DNA from: Rehmannia glutinosa
Taxonomy: Eukaryota > Streptophyta > Magnoliopsida > Lamiales > Orobanchaceae
Direction: 5' to 3'
DNA length: 64,000 nt
Assembly (NCBI GenBank): GCA_016081115.2
Contig: JABTTQ020002542.1
Coordinates: 496,001 to 560,000, forward strand
In this document: piece after piece, positions 11,914 to 21,225 of the stretch
Layout: each line of letters begins with the position of its first letter
Numbering within the stretch: the stretch's first letter is position 1
Program-made: the position numbers and the translations under genes
The notes under the pieces: model-generated
What the model saw: the letters and a program-made list of their open reading frames with translations, nothing else
What the model was told of the DNA's origin: nothing
The model's database searches: none

Positions 11914-12786
11914 GCGGGGCAAAGATTTCTTTTTCTTTTGTTTGCTAGGCGTAGATCTTAGGAGGAGGAGAGAACAAGTATCATCCGGGTCAGCTGATTC
12001 CCCCTCACTCGTATCACCTCTCTTAGCGTAAGCTCTCTTCTGTGCGCCGGAGAGGTTTGATCGAAACATCCTCTTGTTTACATGGAACGCCTTTCCATGT
12101 CGAAAAGGGACTCCTTTTACTTCCATCATTCGGCCAATCACCAGGCCGTATCCCAGGGAACCTCCAAATGTACCATCCTCCTTGAAGGATTTATTTCCAA
12201 CATTCTGGCAGAGTCTACTATATACAAACTCAGCCCAGTTCACCTTCTTTTCTTCAATGATCGCAGCCATCACGATCAACTTAGCTTTGGACAGCTGGTC
12301 AAAGCTTCCAAATTTGATGTCTATGCATTTGGCAACGATGTTCAGCAATTGGTGGTAGTCTTCTTTCAGCAGCTTCTTATTAGCTGTATAGACCACTTTC
12401 GCAGCATATTCGGACTTGGCTACTTCCTTCCAAGCAGCAGCCAGGTCAACATCGCTTCATAAATCTCCGGACTCCTTCCGCCGGCAACAAACAAAGCGAT
12501 GTTTCGCGGATCCTGGCGTGAATGGTGAACTCTTTTCCGTGAACAGAGGACTTGATGCCCTCATCGTGAACTTCAGCGTTCGCGTCACGAGAACTATGCG
12601 ACCTCTTCCACGAGGTCATTGGGAACTCCATCGCCAAAAATGGTTTTAATCCGATTTTTCCAACCGCAGCAATCTTCTTCACGAGAGTGTTGTCGATCCC
12701 TATTTAAGCATGCCGTCGAAATCCACAAAGAGACCCAAAGTGTGGATTTGCTTTCCTAGCTTGACGAAATCATGAGTAGGTGCCAT
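11914..12786 (-). pseudogene. Element C env-like / plant-transposon-protein ORF, N-terminal part
   Basis: On the minus strand an ATG at 12786 opens MAPTHDFVKLGKQIHTLGLF, then stops and frameshifts intervene. From 12396 a longer frame contains KVNWAEFVYSRLCQNVG and LGYGLVIGRMMEVKGV. This resembles the domain annotated as 'putative plant transposon protein' in large plant retroelements, found in Sirevirus-like elements after pol. The function of these proteins is unknown; the name env-like reflects position only. Element A cut the frame at 11909-11913, and the remainder continues at 4648 leftward, where the Lys/Arg-rich stretch PSPVIKKKRIATTRKAIA is seen. Confidence in the family is moderate, in the location high. 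Confidence 0.55.
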
Positions 12787-13226
12787 TTCTAGATGTTTTA
12801 TCGAATGAAACTTAGAAAATGAACTTGAGGATTTGTAGGGTTTTGAGAGAAAATTTATTTCTTTTGCCTTTGAGAGAGATGAACAATTTTGGTAAAGTGA
12901 GAGAAAATCGGACGAAACGGTTTAAGTATGGGTCATGAAAGGACGTGCGGTGGTTTTTGAAATTTTGATCAAAATCAACGGCTTAGATTTTGCACGCCGA
13001 TTAACCTTTAATCTCTCGTATTTAATGCGGTAGCATTTATATCCAATCATAAGCTTTCGGCAGCTTTTGACTTTTATTGTACACGTCATAATTATGCCGA
13101 CGTCATACAAAAAAAAAAAAACATTCCCGCTTAGTAAAAACGATTGCGTTTTTGTCACTTTGCTCATAAATGACTCAGTTTATTCCTTAGCCGATTTAAC
13201 TCTTCTCTCTTTGCACATAAATACTT
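12787..13226 (-). other. Element C non-coding stretch left of element B
   Basis: This is AT-rich leader sequence between RNase H and the env-like ORF of element C. It continues at 21097-21225 on the other side of element B. No gene seen. Confidence 0.55.
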
Positions 13227-13971
13227 TGTTTGATACATGTTTTTATCTTAATTTTGATGATTTTATTTTTTCACAAAAACAATGTTTTTAAAGGTTGTCC
13301 AAATACTCCTAAATGATTTAAAATGGTTTTAATATTTTTAGGAGTATTTCCTCAAGTTTATTTTCGATAATATTGGACAACACTTTTAATGATTTTATGT
13401 CAATGGGTTTTTACTTCTAAACAAGGTTCCTAAATGTTGTCTAAATACTTACGATTGGTTTAAAATGTTTTTTACTAAATTTTCGGAGTATTTCTTGGGT
13501 TTTATTTTCGACAAAAATTGGACAACTTTTTCTGTCTCAATGTCAATCGGTCGCTATATAGGGCAACCCGTGCATCAAGATGTTTTTGGAACAAAAAAAT
13601 GAGACGGAAGTGAAAAACGGTCGGTCGGCCGCATCTGGCGTCGTCCGTCCGGTCGGTCGGCCGTTTGAACGCTCACTCAAACGTAACGTTTTCTTTCATC
13701 AAACCCATGAGGGGGACGGTTGGAGTCGGTCGATCGGTCGAACCCTACGCCGATCGGTCGCCTGTGTAAATTTCATTCGCTTCGTTTCAAACTTTACTTC
13801 GCGTATGACGGTCGCCTGCTTTGACAAAGAAAAATATGACCGTTTGAAAGACAGACATATTTCCTTAAAATGTGGGATTGATTTCTAACAGCTATATTCT
13901 TGATTTTAATTGTATTTTTCTCAGTAGATTTTCAATCCCCAAGAGGAGCCTATGCTTGATCAATCATCTCC

Positions 13972-13980
13972 TATAAATAG
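13972..13980 (+). promoter_or_regulatory. TATA box in element B 5' LTR
   Basis: CTCCTATAAATAGAGG gives a strong TATA box. The same block is in both D LTRs (37277-37285, 43536-43544); the B 3' LTR has TATAAATATAGG at about 20374. Transcription probably starts around 30 bp downstream, so the hairpin array falls in the RNA leader. Confidence 0.7.
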
Positions 13981-14264
13981 AGGAAGTTTTGGAGCAACCA
14001 ATACAACAATTGAGATACAACACAACAAGAGACACTTCAAGCAAATATTTGTTCTTCATTGTTATTATTCTTGTTGTAATTTTGCCTAGCTTTTCACTTT
14101 CACATCCTTGAGGTCTAGGCTATTCTTGATTACACTTTGCACTCAAATTGTAATATTCATTATTGAGTTGTAATCTTGACTTTTGGTTATCATTCAAACA
14201 CAAGATATCCTTGTGAGTGTTCTTGTGGTAAGAGCACACTGGATGATCTAGGTGATAGGTGCAA

Positions 14265-14433
14265 GAAGATTGTGGTGATCTTCTTATTGAGGTGTTGAAG
14301 AATTTGGTATTCTTCAGGGTTGAAGATTGTGGTAATCTTCACAAGGTGCCGTTGAAGGAAGATTGTGGTAATCTTCAAAGGGAGATTGTGGTAATCTCCA
14401 AAGGTGGTGTTAAAGAAGAGTGTGGTGCTCTTC
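14265..14433 (+). repeat. Six-hairpin array in element B 5' LTR
   Basis: Six short inverted repeats in a row, each close to GAAGATTGTGGTAATCTTC: 6-7 bp arms around a GTGGT loop (TTGGT in the second). Variants are GAGATT/AATCTC, GAAGAGT/GCTCTTC and GAAGAAT/ATTCTTC, so the arms change together. Confidence 0.85.
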
Positions 14434-14695
14434 AAGATGTTGTAAGTTGAATTTGTATTAATTTTGGTAATTAATAAAATTCTTTTTCTTTTTGAAATCC
14501 ATCCCGGATATCTTTGGGGTGGTAGTAGATTAGGCCCTAGGTGGGTTGAACGACTATAAATCAACGTGTGTTGTTTACATTCCGCACCTTTATTATTGTG
14601 TTTGAGCATTTGGTTCGAAAAAAAGGGCTAAATCGAAAAGATGGAGATAATCTATTCACCCCGTCTAGATTATCGTAGCCGCTTAGACTTACAAG

Positions 14696-14708
14696 TGGTA
14701 TCAAAGCC
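14696..14708 (+). promoter_or_regulatory. Element B primer-binding site
   Basis: TGGTATCAAAGCC two bases after the LTR end resembles the complement of the initiator Met-tRNA 3' end used by most plant Copia elements (TGGTATCAGAGCC). Confidence 0.8.
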
Positions 14709-14740
14709 AAACTCTTTGGTAAGCTCGTTTCACATCGCGA

Positions 14741-16148
14741 GTGAAGAGGAACGATCGTCGGCTACTTAACGAAGCTCATCTATCCGGCACCTCCACCACC
14801 AAGCCACCACTATTTGATTCCAAAAATTTTATATTTTGGAAAGAAAGAATGGAATGTTATTTACAAGGTTGCGGGTTTGATATTTGGAACACCGTCATAA
14901 ATGGAGAACCCATTCCGATGATAGATACACCACACACCTCCAAAGGCCTCAAAGAGTTAAATGATGAAGAGAAGAAAATCATCTCTTTAAACGGTAAGGC
15001 TCTAAATATCTTGTATTGTTCATTTACTAATTTGGAATATGAACATTTTGTAGGAATTCGATCGGCACATAAAGTATGGCAAAAATTAGAAGCCATCTAT
15101 GGAGTATTTGCAAATGAAAGGAGTCAAACAAAAGCATCTACTTCTCAAAGGGATACAAGCTCAAATCTAATGAACAAGCCTCTTACAACTTCCAACTATG
15201 AAGAAGTTGAATATTGTTTTATGGGCATCGAAGAAGAAAACGAGGTATGTCTTAAACCCTCTACCTCTTATGATATTGTTATTCAAAATGATTATAGTGA
15301 TTTGCAAAATGATTTTGATGATCTTCAAAATGAATTTCAAGACTTACTTGTTAAATACAAAAATTTGAAAAAGGAATTCATTATTTTGAAAAATGATAAG
15401 GATAGTTTATTTACTTCCTATGAATCACTATCATGTGCTCACACCACCACACTTGACAAGGTTAGAAACCTTGAGAAACAAAATAGTACTCTTGTTGAGG
15501 ATATTAATTGCATGAAAAATGATTTATCTAAATCCAACTTGAGTACCGATGAAATTGTTGATTGTTGTGATAATTCGAAACTAGAACTTGATCATAAGTT
15601 TAATGTTGTCAATCATATGAAAAGGAATCAAGTCTCTAAGCATGTTGGTCATTATGCTCCTAGAACTATTACTTGCTTTTATTGCGGTAAAAGGGTCATA
15701 CGGTAAATACTTGTCGAGCTAGAAATAGCTCTAATTATTGTTGGAGACCTAAAAGTCTCAAAGCTAATCCTAAAGGACCCACACTTGAGGGTACCACAAA
15801 ATAATGTTTTATTAGGTACCGTGCGAAATAATAATCGGAGAAAATTCATGCCACCAAGGAAACATCAAATGAACATCTCATTTGATCAAAGAAGGAGAAA
15901 ACACTTTCAACAAAGTCAATTTCCAAGAAGAGGATACAATCAAAAATGGGAAGAACACAATCCTTGAAATGGCAAAGACATCATCAACAAGATGATTTAA
16001 AAAAAGAAGAGACCATCAACAATGGGAAGGTAACAAACCTTGGAAATTGAGTAATCAAAGAAGTCATCATCAACAAAGTGACTTCTCAAGGGGAAGATAT
16101 CATCAACAATGGGAAAGACACAACCCATGGAAACGGCGTAATTGGTAA
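14741..16148 (+). pseudogene. Sirevirus gag of element B (frameshifted)
   Basis: The long frame 14741-15706 encodes a Copia Gag: KPPLFDSKNFIFWKERMECY near residue 20, LNGKALNILYCSF, and SAHKVWQKLEAIYG, the UBN2-type capsid block. A long coiled-coil-like Asn/Asp/Leu-rich middle follows. The zinc knuckle begins CFYCGK, but one A is missing relative to element D at about 15690, so the frame turns to VIR and stops before the His and last Cys. The Arg/Gln-rich nucleocapsid tail (repeats of the type QQWE and RRYHQQW) runs on in other frames to about 16148. Gag would form the particle and bind RNA. No pol follows. Confidence 0.86.
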
Positions 16149-16983
16149 ACCGTATCTCCCCATTTATATATGCATTTTATTTTAATTCTATGCATGTCTT
16201 TAATTGTGTCTTAATTGCAAAATGAGTTTTCAAATATTTAATTTTAAATTAAGGTCTTCAAAACTGATTTATATTTTCAAAATTTTTAAAAGAAGACCTT
16301 GCATGATATTTCTAAAACTCTTGTGCATTTAATTAGTGTGGCTTATTATCTCTTATGAATTTTTATAGCATAAGTATTTTTTTGATATCTCCTATTACTT
16401 GCCTACACTTGTGCTTTTGTACAAATTTTGTCTAAGAATTGTGTAGGATATATATCTCATATTCATTGGCTATTTCGTCATCAAGTTTCTTAAACTATCG
16501 AGGTATGTTCACTCGTACTTATCTTAGAGCTCGACATTATGTTTATGCACATATCTTTCAAGATATTTCATTTCAACCCCTTAAGTGCCCCTAAATGATT
16601 ATGCAAATTTTTCTTAAAAGGGCACTACTCGTTAAGTCTCGTTTTTCTCGAATATATATTTTCCCGAAACCCGTATTTGTTGGACTTGGTCCAAAATTAT
16701 CTTTTGCAAAGTTTTAAAACTTTTGGGGTGAAAAATCGAATTTTGGAAAATTCGGAGAAAGAAAAATTGCACTTTGGGGCGGTCAAAGCAGGGCGACGGT
16801 CGCACCCTACCAGGCCAATTTTTCAGATTATAAACGCGTTATGTTCTTCATTTCAAACAGACGCAAAATATCCCCCAAACCCTCCGCACGAAAAACACCC
16901 CTTTCTCCTATAATCTTCAATTCTTCATCAATCTTTGTGATTTTTCTTGCTAACCCACTTCTTTTTGCAAGAATTTCACATAT

Positions 16984-18387
16984 ATGGCACCTCCAAGAAA
17001 TTCTACCGAACGAAATCCTCAAAAGAGGAGAAGGAGGCAAAGGGGCGAATCTTCCTCCAACCAACAAGTTGATATTCCACAAGGAGATAATTCAAACCGG
17101 CTCACGGAAGAAGAGATTGATGAATTAAGAGCCGGGGTCTCAAAATCAAACATTCATTAGGATTCAAGTAAGTTATCACTTCTTTACGAGCCTCCCTCTA
17201 GAGCCAATAAATTTCGATTTCTAAATAAACTTGCGGAGGAGCATTATGAGAATATTGGATTGAATGATAAGAAAATCAAGGCACTCGTATGGTTCGATTT
17301 CTAGCATTTCATGATGAATTTTCGGATATTAGGGCTTATTTTTAAATTCAAGGATGGGTTTCACTTTGAGATAATCCGTGTTTGCATTATGATGACGAGC
17401 TTATAAAACTTTTTTATGCAAATATGTGGATTGTTGACGCTTACGGTAGATAATCCGTTGGAACTTCACTCATTTGTTAATGGTAGGCATTTTTCATGGA
17501 CATTGGCGATATTTGTAATCACTTTAACGTCTTCGAATGATGGCGTGGTTAATGTGGATTGCACTCATTGGGATGATAACATTTTCGGTGTTTCACTAGA
17601 TGATGTGAAAACCTTTTTAGGAGTGTATCCCAGTGACATACTCGGAAATGCTTTGCCAAATTATCGGATTATATCTATTATTTGCTCCTATTGTGTTTGT
17701 GGAAAGGAAATAAAACTTCCGAGTAATCTCGAACTCTTTCTCACCTATAAGATTGTTCGAGGAGAAAGAGTAAATTATGGGGCAATTTTTGTGTATTGTT
17801 TGTCGGAATCTAGAAAGCTTACCAAAACAAATATACCTTAGGTAATTTGATTTGCCGACTTTTATACTTATCGGGATACCCGGAAAATGAAATGAATACC
17901 GAAATTCATCATAATGATTTTGATAATGCCAACATCCTACAAATGGTAAGAATGTGACGACATTTACCGCGGGTTCCTACCAAAGCCGCTAGGGGACGTG
18001 CCCGACATCAACAACAACCTGGATGATTTCTTTAATGATAATGAGGTTGAAAATATCGGAAGAGGTAATGAACAAGAAGATGAGGAAGAAGTGAATGTGG
18101 GGAATGAAAAAGAGGAACAAGAAGAAGAGAATGTGGGAAATGAACAAGAAATTAGGGAGGAAGAAAATGAGGAAGGAGATGAAGACGAGTTGGATGTTGA
18201 AGATTTAAATCTCAAAGAGAGAATGGCCAAAGTGGAAAGAGAAACATTTAGAGATGTAGCCTCTCTTAGAAAAGAGCTCCGGGTTGTGAAGAAGGAAAAT
18301 TCTAGTTTGAAAAAGTCAATCGGCAAATTGAAGAAATTCATCAAAGATCTTATTCCCGGAACTTGCTTCTCTTCTGACGAGGATTGA
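16984..18387 (+). pseudogene. Env-like / plant-transposon-protein ORF of element B (decayed)
   Basis: An ATG at 16984 opens MAPPRNSTERNPQKRRRR, a basic start. Further blocks are KFRFLNKLAEEHYENIGL, then 17416-17841 with FVNGRHFSWTLAIF and DVKTFLGVYPSD, separated by frameshifts. The end (17998-18387) is very acidic (EDEEEVNVGNEKEEQEEENV) and turns into a coiled coil (LRKELRVVKKENSSLKKSIGK) before TGA at 18385. The layout resembles 'putative plant transposon protein' ORFs placed after pol in large plant Copia/Gypsy elements. In B it follows gag directly because pol is gone. Function unknown; the family call is moderate. Confidence 0.6.
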
Positions 18388-19638
18388 TGTTCCCCACCCC
18401 TTCACTTTTTAGCATTTTCTTTCATGTTGCTTTGTATTTTTATGAACTTTTGTAAAACTCTTTCGTACTAATGAGATTTGCTTGTTTTCTTGAAAGGGTT
18501 AAAATTACAAGTTGATAATGACTTGTGGGTGATCATGATATTGATGGAGTATTTGATGGTAAAAATACTCTAATTTAGCATTGTTTGATATTGGTATGAA
18601 GTACTTGATGGTAAAAGTGCTTCTTTTTAATTTTTGCTTAAATGCATTTGAGATGCTTTGATTATTTTGCTTATATGGATATTTTGGGACATTTGTAATG
18701 TCTAATATGCATTGTTTGATGCTTGACATGTATCTCTTAATGGCTCTTTATTTTTGCTTTGATGGCATTGGTAATGCCTTGATCTCTCTTTGGCTAAATT
18801 ATCTCAATTGGGTTAAACCCTTGAGAATTTACTTTGTTTATGCCTATTATTTGTTAGATACATGTTGAAAATTGCTTTTGGTGATGGTATGAACAACTTG
18901 GCTTGATTTCATTTACAAGGGCTATATATATCTTTTTCATATATTTGACGCCCGCCAAGTGTTCGCTATAATGCTTCAATGAAAATCTCATCACATACAT
19001 GAACCTCTTGTTCAATGTCTTAAAATCTTTTGAGATCATGTTTTTGGCTAACTAATGAGCTTTTAGATTTCTTATGATACATTTCTCTAATTTTCCTTGG
19101 ATTCTAAGCTTAATTATTTCATGGTTGATAAAACGAATTGTTGGCGCACTTTGATAAACTTGAATGATGTTTTTATCATCCTAACATTCTTTTTGATGAT
19201 TCCAAAGGGGGAGAAACAGGAAATTGGCTCATTAGCTCAAAGAAGCTAATAAAAGCTTGTTATAAAAGCTATAAGCTATAAGCTATGGCTCATAAAAGCC
19301 ATAAGTTGTGATTTATTTTTAGTCCAATTGTTGCTTGATGGACTTATATAATTGTTTAATGATGTTTTGTGACAGGGGGAGCTTATAAGCTCTTGAACAA
19401 ATTGTAAAAGCTAAAGCTTTTAGCTTATGGATAATCGCTTTTACATTATTATTGATGTGCTTGTTGATAGGGGAGCTTGTGTACTGAATATATTTACTCC
19501 CCTACTTGGTTGCTTTTATATTTTGGAAATTTTGGTTGCTTCCAAACGGTTAAATGTTTTTAGGAAAATCATTTCTAAAATTGTTCTCCTAGTTTGTGTA
19601 AAAATTGTTTTGGTTTGTAATCATCAAAAAGGGGAGAT
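18388..19638 (+). other. Element B 3' non-coding region with AGCT-rich block and two polypurine tracts
   Basis: No gene. A first purine tract AAAGGGGGAGAAA lies near 19206-19218. Between about 19225 and 19470 there are roughly a dozen AGCT tetranucleotides in imperfect inverted repeats (TATAAGCTATAAGCTATGG and relatives). The final polypurine tract AAAAAGGGGAGA at about 19626-19637 abuts the LTR. Multiple polypurine tracts are a known Sirevirus trait. Confidence 0.65.
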
Positions 19639-21096
19639 TGTTTGATACATGTTTTTATCTTAATTTTGATGATTTTATTTTTCACCAAAACAATATTTTT
19701 AAAGGTTGTCCAAATACTCCTAAATAATTTAAAATAGTTTTAATATTTTTCGGAGTATTTCCTCAAGTTTATTTTCGATAATATTGACAACACTTTTAAT
19801 GATTTTATGTCAATGGGTTTTTACTTCTAAACAAGGTTCCTAAATGTTGTCTAAATACTTCCGATTGGTTTAAAATGTTTTTACTAAATTTTGAATATTT
19901 CTTGGGTTTTATTTTCGACAAAAATTGACAACTTTTATGTCTCAAGGTCAACCTGGTCGCTATATAGGCAACCCGTACTTGAAGATGTTTTTGGAACAAA
20001 AATGAGACGGAAGTGAAAAACGGTCGTCGGCCGGCCGTCGGCCGCCGGTCGCCGGGTCGACCGTGCACGAACGTTCACTCAAACGAACGTTTTTCTTTCA
20101 TCAAACCCATGAGGGGACCGGTTGGAGTTAGGGTCGACGGTCGAACCCTACGCCGACGGTCGCCCTGTGTAAATTTATCGTGCTTCCGTTTCAAACTTCT
20201 ACTGCGACCGTCGCCGTGCTTTTGACAAAGAAAAAATATGACCGTTTTGACAAGTAGACATATTTCCTTAAAATGTGGGATTGATTTCTAACAGCTATAT
20301 TCTTGATTTTAATTTGTATTTTTCTGTAGATTTTCAATCCCCAAGAGGAGCCTATGCTTGATCAATCATCTCCTATAAATATAGGAAGTTTTGGAGCAAC
20401 CAATACAACAATTGAGATACAACACAACAAGAGACACTTCAAGCAAATATTTGTTCTTCATTGTTATTATTCTTGTTGTAATTTTGCCTAGCTTTTCACT
20501 TTCACATCCTTGAGGTCTAGGCTATTCTTGATTACACTTTGCACTCAAATTGTAATATTCATTATTGAGTTGTAATCTTGATTTTTGGTTATCATTCAAA
20601 CACAAGATATCCTTGTGAGTGTTCTTGTGGTAAGAGCACACTTGGATGATCCAGGTGATTGGTGCAAGAAGATTGTGGTGATCTTCTTATTGAGGTGTTG
20701 AAGAATTTGGTATTTTTCAAGGTTGAAGATTGTGGTAATCTTCACAAGGTGCCGTTGAAGGAAGATTGTGGTAATCTTCAAAGGGAGATTGTGGTAATCT
20801 CCAAAGGTGGTCTTGAAGAAGAGTGTGGTGCTCTTCAAGGTGTTGTAAGTTGAATTTGTATTAATTTTGGTAATTAATAAAATTCTTTTTCTTTTTTGAA
20901 ATCCATCCAGGATATCTTGGGGTGGTAGTAGATTAGGCCCTAGGTGGGTTGAACGACTATAAATCAACATGTGTTGTTTACATTCCGCACCTTTATTATT
21001 GTGTTTGAGCATTTGGTTCGAAAAAAAGGGCTAAATCGAAAAGATGGAGATAATCTATTCACCCCCTCTAGATTATCGCACCCGCTTGGACTTACA
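19639..21096 (+). repeat. Element B 3' LTR
   Basis: 1458 bp; same ends as 13227-14693. The hairpin array is at 20668-20836 with one arm mismatch in the second hairpin. The CG-rich cluster (about 20017-20170) differs from the 5' copy by many indels. Confidence 0.92.
20668..20836 (+). repeat. Six-hairpin array in element B 3' LTR
   Basis: Same order and spacing as at 14265-14433. Hairpin 2 has lost one pair (ATTTTTC in place of ATTCTTC); the others are perfect or have a T-G closing pair. Confidence 0.83.
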
Positions 21097-21225
21097 AATA
21101 CTCACTGTCCCGCTAACTCGATGCGATTGATTCTCCGACACGGGTGATTCACTTAGTGATTTAAGAGTTCACTCTTTTTGACTTTTCGTTTACGTTTCAT
21201 CTCTTTTCTTTGAGTCTTCCGAGTG

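Larger units (their letters stand above)
13227..14693 (+). repeat. Element B 5' LTR
   Basis: 1467 bp. It contains a CG-rich palindrome cluster (about 13611-13770), a TATA box (13972-13980) and a six-hairpin array (14265-14433). It matches 19639-21096 apart from scattered indels, most of them in the CG-rich cluster. Confidence 0.92.
13227..21096 (+). mobile_element. Element B: Sirevirus-type Copia retrotransposon lacking pol
   Basis: LTRs at 13227-14693 and 19639-21096 start TGTTTGATACATG and end GACTTACA. A Met-tRNA-type primer site (14696-14708) and a polypurine tract (19625-19637) flank the interior. AATACT occurs at both borders (13220-13225 and 21097-21102), with one extra T before the 5' LTR, which I take as the worn target duplication. 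The interior has gag and an env-like ORF but no integrase, RT or RNase H. It lies in the spacer of element C just after RNase H, so it is younger than C. Confidence 0.9.

Noticed and set aside
14265..14433. CRISPR-like array
   Set aside because: Units are hairpins with different spacers of 5-20 bp inside an LTR of a plant retrotransposon; no cas genes and a eukaryotic context.
14259..14450. A short frame through the hairpin array giving repeated EDCGNL words
   Set aside because: It starts at GTG, not ATG, and the repeats are simply the translation of the hairpin units. RNA/DNA structure explains it better than a peptide.
17964..18344. 126-codon Ser/Phe-rich minus-strand frame
   Set aside because: It is the antisense of the acidic Glu-rich end of the env-like ORF of element B.
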